Origin: Bacteroidetes bacterium HGW-Bacteroidetes-10
Lineage (GTDB): Bacteria > Bacteroidota > Bacteroidia > Bacteroidales > UBA932
Direction of reading: 5' to 3'
NCBI GenBank assembly: GCA_002842695.1
Contig: PHDT01000007.1
Coordinates: 62,001-126,000, forward strand
DNA length: 64,000 bases
Notes under the pieces: generated by a model
Databases searched by the model: none
What the model was told of the DNA's origin: nothing
The model's input: only the letters and a program-made list of their open reading frames with translations
Position numbers and translations under genes: made by a program
In this document: piece after piece, positions 52,414-62,209 of the stretch
Layout: the number at the start of each line of letters is the position of its first letter
Numbering within the stretch: the stretch's first letter is position 1

Positions 52414-53574
52414 ATGATTTTTCTTTCATTAATATCAATAGTTGACTGGTTATTATTCGTATTATCAGCCTTCTCTGTAGTATACCTCGCAGTGTTTGCA
52501 TTTGCTTCTTTGTTTGCGATGAAGTTATTGCCTGTTTCAAAGAACGACATGAATAAAATTCTGATTCTTATTCCAGCCTATAAAGAGGATAAGGTAATTT
52601 TTGATTCTGTAAATTCGATGCTCAGGCAGAATTATCCAAGGCAATTATTTGACATTTCTGTTATTTCAGATCAAATGAACCTTGTAACAATAGAAAAATT
52701 AAGGACTCTTGAAATACAGCTATTTGTAGTAAACTATCCAAATAGTTCAAAGGCAAAAGCATTAAATAATGCATTTACTAATATTTGTAGGGAGTACGAT
52801 ATTGCTGTAATATTAGATGCAGACAATACCGTTAATGAAGATTTTTTGGGAGAGATAAACAATGCATATAATTATGGATTCAAGGCAATTCAGGCTCACA
52901 GAAAAGCTAAGAATCTAAATACAGAAACAGCATATTTGGACGCAATAAGTGAGGAAATTAATAACTCAATTTTTAGAAAGGGTCATACAAATATTGGACT
53001 TCCCTCTGCTTTAATAGGTTCAGGAATGGCAATTGATTTCAAATGGCTTAAGTCAAATATTGCCAAACTGGAGTCTGCAGGAGAAGATAAAGAGTTGGAG
53101 GTCCTTCTTTTAAAAGATAGGTTACATATTGCTTATTTGGAGAGCGTACCTGTTTTTGACGAAAAAACGCAGCAAAGCAGTGGCTTTTACAATCAAAGAA
53201 GAAGATGGATTGCTGCTCAGATAGATATTCTTTCCAAAGCAATAGCAGATTTACCAATGGCCATAATAAACCGTAATTTCGGATATGCCGATAAGTTAAT
53301 TCAGTGGATGCTGTTACCAAGGCTAGTACTGATAGGTTTTATATTTTTTATGTCATCGTTATGGACTGTTTTTAATGTATTCTATTCTGTTAAATGGTGG
53401 ATACTGCTTCTTTTGCTGATTACAGTTTTAGCAGTTGCAATCCCGCGATATTTGTTAACCAAGAGATTTCTTATTGCATTAAAAAAGATTCCCTTGCTTT
53501 TTGTATTAATGACAGCAAATTTTTTTAGGCTTAAAGGGGTAAATAAACAGTTTATACACACAAAAAAGGGGTAA
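52414..53574 (+). CDS. Membrane family 2 glycosyltransferase (processive-type motifs)
   Basis: A 386-residue protein with one N-terminal helix (about 8-32) and two to three C-terminal ones (about 300-365) around a GT-A domain. ILIPAYKED near 50, LDADNTV near 130 (DxD) and NQRRRWIAAQ near 262 (QxxRW) are the marks of cellulose/hyaluronan-synthase-like enzymes. It is shorter than true processive synthases, so it may add single sugars. Starts two bases after the previous gene. Confidence 0.85.
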   Translation: MIFLSLISIVDWLLFVLSAFSVVYLAVFAFASLFAMKLLPVSKNDMNKILILIPAYKEDKVIFDSVNSMLRQNYPRQLFDISVISDQMNLVTIEKLRTLEIQLFVVNYPNSSKAKALNNAFTNICREYDIAVILDADNTVNEDFLGEINNAYNYGFKAIQAHRKAKNLNTETAYLDAISEEINNSIFRKGHTNIGLPSALIGSGMAIDFKWLKSNIAKLESAGEDKELEVLLLKDRLHIAYLESVPVFDEKTQQSSGFYNQRRRWIAAQIDILSKAIADLPMAIINRNFGYADKLIQWMLLPRLVLIGFIFFMSSLWTVFNVFYSVKWWILLLLLITVLAVAIPRYLLTKRFLIALKKIPLLFVLMTANFFRLKGVNKQFIHTKKG

Positions 53575-53578
53575 GAAT

Positions 53579-54706
53579 ATGAAAATTGCAATTGAGGCTC
53601 AGAGAATATTCAGAGAGAATAAACACGGAATGGACTTCGTAGCACTTGAAACTATCAGACATCTGCAAATGATTGATAAGGACAATGAATATTTCATATT
53701 TGTTGGCCCAGGTAATGATTATCAAGGTCTCAGTGAGTCAGATAATTTTCATTTTATTAAGTTGGATAATAGTAACTATGCTATATGGGAACAGCTATCC
53801 CTGCCATGTGCAGTAAGAAAAGTTAAACCCGATTTACTCCATTGTACAAGTAACACTGCACCAATTTGTTGTAAAACGCCCCTGGTTCTTACTCTTCATG
53901 ATATTATATTTTTGGAAAAGCGCAATACAAAAAGTCTTTCAGCTTACCAGAATTTGGGATGGTATTATAGACGATTTGTAGTACCCAAAATACTGAATAA
54001 ATGCAAGACTGTTATTACAGTATCTGAATTTGAAGCTCAGAGAATCAGGAGTAGCCTGCCAAATTTGAAACCAGAAATTCAAGCAGTATATAACGGATAT
54101 AGCTCGCACTTTAAGGAAATTGAAAACCCAGAGTCTATATCTAAAAAATATATTCCTCATAGAGACTTCATTTTTTTTCTGGGAAATACTGACCCTAAAA
54201 AGAATACAGTTAGAACAATTAAGGCATATTCAATTTATGCAAAGACGGTGTTGAATCCGCTTCCACTTCTCATTGCAGATCTTAGTAAAGATGTCATTGC
54301 CGAAATACTTAAGCAAGAGAATATTGAATTTGTGAAGCACCTGATTTTTGCACCAGGATATATTTCTAACAAGGATTTACCATATATATACAATGCTGCA
54401 AAGTTATTTCTGTACACATCCTTGAGAGAAAGCTTTGGTATCCCCATGCTGGAAGCGATGGCATGCGGAACGCCTGTAATAACATCAAATACTTCTGCAA
54501 TGCCGGAAATTGCAGGGAGTGGAGCCACGCTTGTTGATCCGTTTAAGGAGGAGCAAATTGCTTCAATGATAATTCGTTTGATAGATGATAAAGAGTATTA
54601 TCAATTACAAGTAAAATATGGCCTTGAAAGAGTAAAACATTTTTCATGGAAGAAAACAGCACAGGAACTACTAAATATTTATACTTCCTTAAATAGCAAA
54701 TCATGA
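53579..54706 (+). CDS. Family 4 glycosyltransferase
   Basis: A 375-residue GT-B glycosyltransferase. N-terminal MKIAIEAQRIFRENKHG, TLHDIIFLEKR near 103, FFLGNTDPKKN near 198 (start of the C-terminal Rossmann domain), and SLRESFGIPMLEAMACGTPV near 282 with the E-x7-E nucleotide-sugar site are conserved. The pattern resembles mannosyltransferases of O-antigen loci. Overlaps the acetyltransferase gene by four bases. Confidence 0.9.
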   Translation: MKIAIEAQRIFRENKHGMDFVALETIRHLQMIDKDNEYFIFVGPGNDYQGLSESDNFHFIKLDNSNYAIWEQLSLPCAVRKVKPDLLHCTSNTAPICCKTPLVLTLHDIIFLEKRNTKSLSAYQNLGWYYRRFVVPKILNKCKTVITVSEFEAQRIRSSLPNLKPEIQAVYNGYSSHFKEIENPESISKKYIPHRDFIFFLGNTDPKKNTVRTIKAYSIYAKTVLNPLPLLIADLSKDVIAEILKQENIEFVKHLIFAPGYISNKDLPYIYNAAKLFLYTSLRESFGIPMLEAMACGTPVITSNTSAMPEIAGSGATLVDPFKEEQIASMIIRLIDDKEYYQLQVKYGLERVKHFSWKKTAQELLNIYTSLNSKS

Positions 54707-55365
54707 GAGACTTGATAATTTTTGGATCTTCAGGACATGCTGCAGATATAATTGATATTTTTGAAAAATCTGATAATTACCGCATTATTGGACTCATTGA
54801 TTCATTCAGAAAGATTGGAGAGAAGAGACTGGGCTATTCGGTGATTGCGAATGACGATAACCTTAAGGATATTATTAAAGATAATCCCAACACTGCATAC
54901 TTCCCAGCTGTTGGTGATAACTGGGGACGATCAATTGTTGTGGAAAAACTAAAATCATTCAATAGCTCAATATACTTTGCAAATGCGATCCATCCCGGGG
55001 CATGTATTGGGAAAGATGTTGTTCTAGGTCAGGGCGTTGCGCTATTTTCAGGAGCTAATGTCAGTGCCGGATCAGTTATTGGTGATTTTTCCATACTTAA
55101 TTCAAATTCGAGCATTGGGCACAACTCATTTCTAAGAAACTATTCATCACTGGGTCCTGGCGCAATAACCGGAGGAGATTTTTCACTTGGAGAGTTTTCT
55201 GTTATTGCAATTGGTGCTGTTGTCAGAGAAAAAATTTCTGTCGGAAATAATGCTGTTGTTGGTGCCGGTTCTCTTTTATTGACTAATTGCCCTGATAATT
55301 CATTAATGTATGGACATCCTGCGAAATTTGTCAGATTAAGGAGTCCTGGAGAAAAATATCTTTAA
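54703..55365 (+). CDS. NeuD/PglD-type sugar O- or N-acetyltransferase
   Basis: A 220-residue protein with an N-terminal Rossmann-like sugar-nucleotide domain (IIFGSSGHAADIIDI) and a C-terminal left-handed beta-helix of hexapeptide repeats (IHPGACIGKDVVLGQGVALF onward to about residue 205). A catalytic histidine is likely in IGHNSFL near 146. The family includes PglD, which acetylates UDP-4-amino sugars, and NeuD. With the DegT aminotransferase on the opposite strand it suggests an N-acylated amino sugar in the polymer. Confidence 0.87.
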   Translation: MRDLIIFGSSGHAADIIDIFEKSDNYRIIGLIDSFRKIGEKRLGYSVIANDDNLKDIIKDNPNTAYFPAVGDNWGRSIVVEKLKSFNSSIYFANAIHPGACIGKDVVLGQGVALFSGANVSAGSVIGDFSILNSNSSIGHNSFLRNYSSLGPGAITGGDFSLGEFSVIAIGAVVREKISVGNNAVVGAGSLLLTNCPDNSLMYGHPAKFVRLRSPGEKYL

Positions 55366-55377
55366 TTGATATAAAAG

Positions 55378-56238
55378 ATGTGGTATAGAAAGTATTTGCA
55401 AACATTAGATAAGTCGCTTGACGAACAGGATAGTATTTTACTTGACCAGATAAGAGAGTCTGTTGCGAATTTTCAGAACAATGAACCAATTGCAACCATT
55501 GCAATTATTGCATACAATGAAGAAAAGAGGATTCTGCCTTGTATTTGGTCTCTTTGCGAAAACATTACATCAAATCCTGTTGAAATTATTTGTATTAATA
55601 ATGCCTCTTCGGACAGAACAGAGGATTTGTTTAAGAGAATAGGTATCAGATATTTCAATGAGTCACGTAAAAGCGCCGGTTATGCCCGGCAAAAAGGGTT
55701 AGTTGAGGCAAGAGGGAAATACTACTTTTGTATTGATGCAGACACCCTTTACCCACCATTTTATATTGAGACAATGATTAAAGCATTGCAGGGAAAAGAT
55801 GTTGTTGCGGTCTCTTCTCAATATAACTTTATCCCGGAAATTGGTATTAGCAGATTAACATTAACGCTTTATGAGATAATAAGAGATTTTAACTCATTCG
55901 TTCTTTCAATAAAACGTCCGGAGTTGACTGTAAGAGGGTCTGTATTTGCATTTATAACAGAAATTGGAAAGAGAGAGGGCTTTAGAGTTAATATCAAGAG
56001 AGGTGAGGATGGTGCGATGGCATCATATTTGAAAAATTACGGGAAAATTATATTAGTAAGGAGCAGAAAGGCCAGAGCATATACGAGTGCTGCACCACTA
56101 TTGAAAGATGGAGGAATTATCCGGGCTTTATTTACCAGAATAAGCTTTTCACTTAGAATGATCTCTGCTTATTTTACCAGGAAAACAAAATATGAAGATC
56201 AGGAGTCTAATTTGATAGACAACGAAAAGAATAAATGA
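55378..56238 (+). CDS. Family 2 glycosyltransferase
   Basis: A 286-residue GT-A glycosyltransferase with IAIIAYNEEKRI near 40, ICINNASSDRTEDLF near 70, a sugar-binding ARQKGLVEARGKYYFCIDADT block near 110 (DAD as DxD) and KRGEDGAMASYL near 205. It is the last plus-strand gene of the main operon and ends two bases from the convergent glycosyltransferase. Confidence 0.88.
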   Translation: MWYRKYLQTLDKSLDEQDSILLDQIRESVANFQNNEPIATIAIIAYNEEKRILPCIWSLCENITSNPVEIICINNASSDRTEDLFKRIGIRYFNESRKSAGYARQKGLVEARGKYYFCIDADTLYPPFYIETMIKALQGKDVVAVSSQYNFIPEIGISRLTLTLYEIIRDFNSFVLSIKRPELTVRGSVFAFITEIGKREGFRVNIKRGEDGAMASYLKNYGKIILVRSRKARAYTSAAPLLKDGGIIRALFTRISFSLRMISAYFTRKTKYEDQESNLIDNEKNK

Positions 56239-56240
56239 TA

Positions 56241-57218
56241 TTATGTTTTATCAAGATATTTTCTCTTAAACACAAAATATTTATTAAGCAGATATGAGCC
56301 TATTCCAAGGCAATAAAGTATAATGATTACAAAGAATCTAAGTGAAAATTGATGATTTTTCCAAATTGAAATAATTGCGCGCTTTGTAGTATCCTGATCC
56401 TTGCCGGCAACGGTATAAGGGAATATTTCAACAAAATATTTTGAATTTATTTTTTCAATGACAAAGTTTTCTATGCCATGTTTTGCGGCGTATTCCATCT
56501 GGATCTGATACACTCCCTTCATATAATTGAACTGCTTCTTAATCGATTTTGAGTGACTGGCACTCTCAGGGAGAAGTCTGTAAACAGCTGTGGTATCATC
56601 CATGTACTTGATTCTTGACGCCTTTGCAATATCAAGTAAGATAGTATATGACCAATCTGTATAATTTCCTCTTTTCTGAGGGGTAAATTCTTTTCTGTAA
56701 ACCCATGTGCATGGGGCAAGATATGGTTTGTTCTCGAGGATATCATTAAACTCTGTATAAGGAATCTCTTCGCCATTCTTAAATAGGGAGTTGTGAATGA
56801 TTCCCGAGTTATTAAAAAGTTTATCAAAATCTGTATAAACCAACCCGAAATCGGGATTATTTTCCAAAAAGGCTACCTGTTTATGAAGTTTTTTTGGATC
56901 TGTCCAGTAATCGTCCCCTTCGCAAATGGCAATATATTTCCCCAAAGCTCTGGATATTTGAAAATCATAAGTAACATCAACTCCCCTTGAATATTGATTT
57001 TCTTTTTGATAAAGTGGTTTAATCAAACCGGGGTATTGTGATGCATATTCTTCAATTATTGATGCACTATTATCTGTTGATGCATCATCATGTATGAGAA
57101 TCTCAAATGGGAAAGTAGTCTCCTGCATCAAGAACCCTTCTATCGCGTTTTTCAGATATGGCCCATGATTAAAAACAAGGCAGTGAATGCTAACCAGTGG
57201 ATTCTCAGGGTTGTTCAT
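56241..57218 (-). CDS. Family 2 glycosyltransferase
   Basis: A 325-residue GT-A glycosyltransferase: VSIHCLVFNHGPYL at the N-terminus, ILIHDDASTDNSASII near 40, ICEGDDYWTDPKKL near 93 (acidic DD as DxD), and a C-terminal hydrophobic helix (about 295-312). It is the last of a three-gene minus-strand unit with the aminotransferase and the flippase, overlapping the former by four bases. Confidence 0.88.
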   Translation of the reverse strand: MNNPENPLVSIHCLVFNHGPYLKNAIEGFLMQETTFPFEILIHDDASTDNSASIIEEYASQYPGLIKPLYQKENQYSRGVDVTYDFQISRALGKYIAICEGDDYWTDPKKLHKQVAFLENNPDFGLVYTDFDKLFNNSGIIHNSLFKNGEEIPYTEFNDILENKPYLAPCTWVYRKEFTPQKRGNYTDWSYTILLDIAKASRIKYMDDTTAVYRLLPESASHSKSIKKQFNYMKGVYQIQMEYAAKHGIENFVIEKINSKYFVEIFPYTVAGKDQDTTKRAIISIWKNHQFSLRFFVIIILYCLGIGSYLLNKYFVFKRKYLDKT

Positions 57219-58333
57219 TTTTTGAAATCATTAATCAATTTACAAATCAATTCAATTTCTTCTTCTTTCAGTTCAACATAAATTGGGAGACATAAAACTT
57301 TTTCAGAAGCTTCAATAGCATTTGGTAAGTTATTTCTTGATGCAGATGGAAGGTCCCTGTATGGTTCAAATTCACTAATTAATGGATAGAAATACCTTCG
57401 ACTGAATATGTTATAGGTTTTAAGTTTTTCATATAACTCATTTCGGTTAATACCATAAAGGGATTCGTCAATAAGAATTGGGAAATAGGAGTAACCATGT
57501 CTTACTCCCTCCATGTCTCCAATCATTCTTATACCTTTAGTATTTTGAAGTTTAGCTCTATAGCTTTCTGTAATAATTTTTCTCTTTTCGATGAATCCAT
57601 CCACATATTTAAGTTGTAGTAGCCCATAAGCAGCTTGGACTTCATTCATTTTTGCATTAATGCCGGGTTCTTCTACTACAGTTTCGCCCCGGAAACCAAA
57701 GTTTTTAAGATTGTCTATATGGTGCTTCATTTCCTGAGAGTGGCTAACTATTGCACCACCTTCAATTGTACTAAAGACTTTAGTTGCGTGGAAGCTTAAT
57801 ACAGAGAGGTCACCCATGTTTAGAATTGAATTACCGTTAACAGATACTCCAAATGCATGAGCAGCATCATAGATAACTTTTAGATTGTGTCTTCTGGCAA
57901 TCTTTTCAATTTCCTCATAACGACATGGATTACCATATACATGAACAGGCATTATTGCTGTGGTTTTTGAAGTAATTGCTGCCTCAATCTTTGCGGGATC
58001 AATATTTAAATAATCTGGCTCTATATCAACAAAGACGGGCTTAATTTTATTCCACCAAAGCGAATGTGTGGTTGCAACAAAACTAAATGGAGTAGTAATA
58101 ACCTCTCCACTTATGTTAAGAGCTTGAAGAGCTGATATAAGACCAAGTGTGCCGTTTGAAAAAAGAGATATGTACTTAACTCCAAGGTAAGATGCTAATT
58201 CTGACTCTAATTGTTGGTGAAGTTCACCATTATTTGTAAGAATTTTATTATCCCATATCCTTTCCAGATATTTGACAAACTCGTTTAATGGCGGCATGCA
58301 TGGCCGTGTAACAAAAATTTCTTTATTTTTCAT
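57215..58333 (-). CDS. DegT/DnrJ/EryC1/StrS family sugar aminotransferase
   Basis: A 372-residue PLP enzyme that aminates a keto-sugar nucleotide. SNGTLGLISALQAL near 60, VIYDAAHAFG near 153 and the PLP lysine K185 in SFHATKVFSTIEGGA are canonical, with GFRGETVVEEPGINAKMNE near 215. The keto-sugar producer (a 4,6-dehydratase) is not in the window, so substrate identity is open. Overlaps its neighbours by four bases on each side. Confidence 0.92.
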   Translation of the reverse strand: MKNKEIFVTRPCMPPLNEFVKYLERIWDNKILTNNGELHQQLESELASYLGVKYISLFSNGTLGLISALQALNISGEVITTPFSFVATTHSLWWNKIKPVFVDIEPDYLNIDPAKIEAAITSKTTAIMPVHVYGNPCRYEEIEKIARRHNLKVIYDAAHAFGVSVNGNSILNMGDLSVLSFHATKVFSTIEGGAIVSHSQEMKHHIDNLKNFGFRGETVVEEPGINAKMNEVQAAYGLLQLKYVDGFIEKRKIITESYRAKLQNTKGIRMIGDMEGVRHGYSYFPILIDESLYGINRNELYEKLKTYNIFSRRYFYPLISEFEPYRDLPSASRNNLPNAIEASEKVLCLPIYVELKEEEIELICKLINDFKK

Positions 58334-59787
58334 TTTCTTAATCGGCTGATTATTTTGTCATTGAATATGGATAAAAGTATTGCAAAGGCCTCAAATTTAA
58401 ATAGCTTTGCTAAGCCTAGATAAGCCGTTGTATATAAAAAGAGTGCTATTGCTACATATAAAAAATTATTGAGATTAGCCAGATTAAGAGATAAGTACAA
58501 AGCTAAAGCCAAAGAGAATGCAAGAATATAAGCAGGTAGTACATCTTTCATTTGTCCAATAACTCCATAACCTATTTTCCCACCTGAGTAAAAGGCGTTT
58601 AAAAACAATGATAAATAGGAACTGACTGCAATTCCGGTAACCATCCCCATCACCCCGAACTGCATACCAACGATAAGAGCCAGCAACCCAATTACCTTTT
58701 TAGCTACCTCCAGATAGAGGAATGTATTGCTTTTACCGATTGCTTTCAGAATATTTAGATTTGTGGTATGCATAGAGAGAAGCATCCCGGAAAAGCACAA
58801 TATTTGAAAGTATGGTACGGCTTCATTCCATTTCGAAGTAAATAATAATTCAAATAACGGTTCAGCGATTAGTATCAGTACAAACATCAAAGGAAATTGC
58901 ATAAATACCAGCAATTTCATGCTTTTTCTCACTCCATTTTTTAATTTTTCGTAATCATCCTGCATTGTCACGAAAACAGGAAATGTTACCTGATTAACAA
59001 CACTTGAAAATGTATATGATGGAACCTCTTCAAATTTTTTCGCCTGTGAATAGAAACCAAGGTCTTTTGCCGAAAAAACTCTTCCAATAACCAGGGCCTG
59101 CAGATTGTTGTAAATAGTGTCAAGCAGGGCAGATAAAAGAAGTTTAGATCCGAATCCAAAGAGTTCCTTTAGAGAGCTAATACTGAAGATTAACTTTGGT
59201 CTCCATTTACTCCATATCCAAAACAATATTGTACGAATAAATGCAATTAGTACCAGCTGAGTCACAAGGCTCCAAACACCAAAGCCATTATACGCCATTA
59301 TAACCGACACTAAGCAGGCGATTGAAGTTGCAGCCAGATTAACTTTAGCAAGTTGCTTAAAGTTAATGTTTTTAATCAGCTGTGTATACTGAATGTTATT
59401 AAGAGCATTGAAAATGAGTATAAAGCTAAGTATCCGCAATAGTATTGTTAATTGTGGTTGTCGATAATATTCTGCTATATAAGGTGCGAATACTATCAGG
59501 AGAATAAAGAATACAAATGAAAGGGCTGTATTCATGTAAAAGATTGTTGAGAAATCTTTTTCTGTTGCCTCTTTTTTATTCACCAGCGCAGCTCCTAGTC
59601 CACTCTCAACAATAGTATTGCTTATTGCTATAAAGACCATGATCATGCCAATGAGACCGAAATCTACCGGGTCCAGAATTCTTGCAAGAAAAATATTTGC
59701 AATAAACTGAAGCATAATTGAACCAAAGCGTTCAATTACGCTCCAGAACATTCCTTTAATCGTTTGATCTTTTAAACTTGCTGCCAT
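58330..59787 (-). CDS. Wzx-type polysaccharide flippase (MOP superfamily)
   Basis: A 485-residue polytopic membrane protein with about twelve to fourteen hydrophobic helices. The N-terminal MFWSVIERFGSIMLQFIAN and LARILDPVDFGLIGM blocks are typical of lipopolysaccharide/teichuronic flippases (WzxC-like). It moves undecaprenyl-linked repeat units across the inner membrane. It leads the minus-strand unit from its own promoter at 59801-59808. Confidence 0.9.
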   Translation of the reverse strand: MAASLKDQTIKGMFWSVIERFGSIMLQFIANIFLARILDPVDFGLIGMIMVFIAISNTIVESGLGAALVNKKEATEKDFSTIFYMNTALSFVFFILLIVFAPYIAEYYRQPQLTILLRILSFILIFNALNNIQYTQLIKNINFKQLAKVNLAATSIACLVSVIMAYNGFGVWSLVTQLVLIAFIRTILFWIWSKWRPKLIFSISSLKELFGFGSKLLLSALLDTIYNNLQALVIGRVFSAKDLGFYSQAKKFEEVPSYTFSSVVNQVTFPVFVTMQDDYEKLKNGVRKSMKLLVFMQFPLMFVLILIAEPLFELLFTSKWNEAVPYFQILCFSGMLLSMHTTNLNILKAIGKSNTFLYLEVAKKVIGLLALIVGMQFGVMGMVTGIAVSSYLSLFLNAFYSGGKIGYGVIGQMKDVLPAYILAFSLALALYLSLNLANLNNFLYVAIALFLYTTAYLGLAKLFKFEAFAILLSIFNDKIISRLRK

Positions 59788-59800
59788 AGTATCAATATTA

Positions 59801-59808
59801 CAAATGTA
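59801..59808 (-). promoter_or_regulatory. Bacteroidetes -7 promoter element for the flippase unit
   Basis: Minus-strand TACATTTG, exact TAnnTTTG, 13 bases above ATG 59787. It lies 12 bases from the divergent plus-strand element at 59821. Confidence 0.6.
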
Positions 59809-59820
59809 AATAAAAAGTAT

Positions 59821-59828
59821 TACTTTTG
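59821..59828 (+). promoter_or_regulatory. Bacteroidetes -7 promoter element for the 59.8-kb glycosyltransferase
   Basis: TACTTTTG, exact TAnnTTTG, 18 bases before ATG 59847. Confidence 0.55.
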
Positions 59829-59846
59829 AGAGACATCAAATAGTGC

Positions 59847-61046
59847 ATGTCATTTGAAATGAAATTAATTGAGATACTTTTCTGGTCTTTTGCCGCTATT
59901 GTATTTTATACATACATTGGGTATGGAATTGTGCTATTTTTTTTAGTTAAGGTAAAAGAGCTTTTTAACAGTAAACACGTATTTATTAGACAAGTTGAGT
60001 CTGAATTGCCTGATATTTCATTACTCATCCCGGCCTACAATGAGGAATCCGTGGTTGCAGAGAAAATGATGAATTCTCTTAACCTTAATTATCCTCCGGG
60101 TAAGCTTCAAATTATCTGGATTACTGATGGTACAAATGACTCGACTAATGATATATTAAAAAAAGAGTATCCTCAGGTAAAGGTTCTCTATGACAGTAAA
60201 AGAGCCGGTAAAACTGCAGCGATTAACAGAGCTATTCCTTATATTGATTCACCCCTTGTAGTCTTTACGGATGCCAACACAATGCTAAACAGAGATGCAA
60301 TACTTGAAATTGCGTATGCATTTGAAAATCCTGAAGTTGGATGTGTTGCAGGTGAAAAGAGGATTATGGTTAATGAAAAAGATGGGGCAGCGTCAGGAGG
60401 AGAGGGAATTTATTGGAAATATGAGTCACTCCTAAAGAAGCTGGATTCTCAATTATATACCACCGTAGGTGCCGCTGGAGAATTATTTGCGATAAGAACA
60501 CATTTGTTTGAAACAATGGAGGTTGATACTCTGCTGGATGATTTTATGCTTTCGATGAGAATCGTCTTAAAAGGTTATAAAATCGAGTACTGCAGTAATG
60601 CATATGCTGTTGAAGGAGGCTCTGCAAATATTAGCGAAGAGAAAAAGAGAAAAGTAAGAATTTCTGCAGGTGGCATCCAGTCGATTATTAGATTAAGAGA
60701 GTTGCTGAATGTTTTCAAATATCCGTTGTTATCATTTCAATATATCTCTCATCGTGTATTAAGATGGTCAGTAACGCCTGTTTGTCTGTTTATTCTTTTG
60801 CCATTGAATGGCGCCTTAGTGTTGATGGAAGGAGGTATGTTTTATAGTTTAACTATGTTTTTGCAATTTCTTTTCTATTCTGCTGCATTGTTAGGGAAGT
60901 ATTATTCAGACAGGCAGATCAAAAATAAATACTTCTATGTTCCCTACTATTTTCTTTTTATGAATTATAATGTAATTCAGGGATTCAGATATTACTTAAA
61001 GAAAAGCAAGGGAGACGGTACCTGGGAAAAAGCAAAAAGAGCCTAA
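59847..61046 (+). CDS. Membrane family 2 glycosyltransferase
   Basis: A 399-residue protein with one N-terminal helix (about 10-34), a GT-A domain and three C-terminal helices (about 310-385). SLLIPAYNEESVVAEKM near 55, WITDGTNDSTND near 88, FTDANTML near 136 (DxD) and DDFMLSMRIVLKGYKI near 232 are conserved. It resembles transferases that hand sugars to lipid-linked chains. Transcribed alone from a promoter back to back with that of the flippase, and ends five bases from the LruC gene. Confidence 0.88.
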   Translation: MSFEMKLIEILFWSFAAIVFYTYIGYGIVLFFLVKVKELFNSKHVFIRQVESELPDISLLIPAYNEESVVAEKMMNSLNLNYPPGKLQIIWITDGTNDSTNDILKKEYPQVKVLYDSKRAGKTAAINRAIPYIDSPLVVFTDANTMLNRDAILEIAYAFENPEVGCVAGEKRIMVNEKDGAASGGEGIYWKYESLLKKLDSQLYTTVGAAGELFAIRTHLFETMEVDTLLDDFMLSMRIVLKGYKIEYCSNAYAVEGGSANISEEKKRKVRISAGGIQSIIRLRELLNVFKYPLLSFQYISHRVLRWSVTPVCLFILLPLNGALVLMEGGMFYSLTMFLQFLFYSAALLGKYYSDRQIKNKYFYVPYYFLFMNYNVIQGFRYYLKKSKGDGTWEKAKRA

Positions 61047-61051
61047 ACGGA

Positions 61052-62200
61052 CTAGTTTATATAACTAAAATTACGTTTATTGTACAAACTATCAATTATC
61101 ATTGGAGAATACCAGCCAATATTAGTTGCACCTCCTCCTTCTGCCCATTTTTTGAAATTAGGATACGCATTAAATATCTTAACAAATTCTAATGGATGCC
61201 GGATAGATTTATCGCTGATAATTGCCCAAACCCAGTTATCTAAAGTAGAAAAATCTGTTTTTGGCATAGTATAGATAAAATATTGTCTGTTGAATCGTTC
61301 TGTTGCTTTCTGGCCTTTAAAATGGACCTCCTTGCTCCTTACATTGATAATAGTAAAGACATCAATGTTGATTTTATTTGGCAGAGGCTCGTCAAACAAT
61401 GTAAAATCCCAGTAATAATTATTTTTCGTGAGCATATCTGCTGCGACAGAGAAGTTAGTGGTCGCAATAGCCGGGTCAATGCTTCGCACATTGATGAAAA
61501 GCTCTGAAGTATCTGCAAATGAGGCACGATAATCTCCGGTCAGTGGAATCACTTCAGAAATTGTTGTGTTCTTTTCGGGTGAGTAGATGTATTGTGATAA
61601 ATAGTCAACAGAAAAGAAATTTGATATGTTTAGATTTTCGTCTGAATATATCAAAGATGTAATACCCGGATTTGTATTTGAGTAATTTGTAAAATTGGCT
61701 GCAATTCCAATTTTCTTGTATGAACTTCCAATTCCTCTAGGTTGTATGTGAAACCAAATTGCAAGAACTCTGGCCTGTACATCCAAGTCAAACTGAACAT
61801 TTAACCCGAATACAATATCATTCATATCCATGTCGCCTTTATCCGGGAATAAATCCTCAAACATGAGTGTTGCGAATTTGTTTTTGGCCGGGAAGTATAC
61901 CCTCTGCTTCACAGCACCGGGAGCCTTTGTCATCGCTGGAGCGACAGTTTCCTGAACGATGTTTAGTGTGGATCCTTTTCCTATAGTAATGTCATAACTT
62001 CCAGGTGGTAAAAAAGAAGCCACTGTGTCGCCTGTTTCATTTAAAACAGATGACAACTGAGTAATGGTAAGTGTCTTTTTTTCAATTGTTTTCCAGTCAA
62101 AATCTGCAGGGACATCAAGAACTTTCTTGTATGTGTCCTCAGGAAACTTTACACAGGACACTACCAGTATAGATAAAAGTATAAAACTAAACTTTTTCAA
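61052..62200 (-). CDS. LruC domain lipoprotein, copy 1
   Basis: A 382-residue lipoprotein: signal peptide with lipobox VVSC (Cys16), then an LruC domain with LMFEDLFPDKGDMDMNDIVF near residue 114, an acidic cluster likely to bind calcium. The C-terminus has the domain-typical NWVWAIISDKSIRHPLEFV and a tail ending in aromatic residues. LruC was named for a Leptospira surface lipoprotein; the function in Bacteroidetes is unknown. It is a diverged tandem copy of the next gene, nine bases apart, and probably co-transcribed with it. Confidence 0.82.
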   Translation of the reverse strand: MKKFSFILLSILVVSCVKFPEDTYKKVLDVPADFDWKTIEKKTLTITQLSSVLNETGDTVASFLPPGSYDITIGKGSTLNIVQETVAPAMTKAPGAVKQRVYFPAKNKFATLMFEDLFPDKGDMDMNDIVFGLNVQFDLDVQARVLAIWFHIQPRGIGSSYKKIGIAANFTNYSNTNPGITSLIYSDENLNISNFFSVDYLSQYIYSPEKNTTISEVIPLTGDYRASFADTSELFINVRSIDPAIATTNFSVAADMLTKNNYYWDFTLFDEPLPNKINIDVFTIINVRSKEVHFKGQKATERFNRQYFIYTMPKTDFSTLDNWVWAIISDKSIRHPLEFVKIFNAYPNFKKWAEGGGATNIGWYSPMIIDSLYNKRNFSYIN

Positions 62201-62209
62201 TAAATGTGA

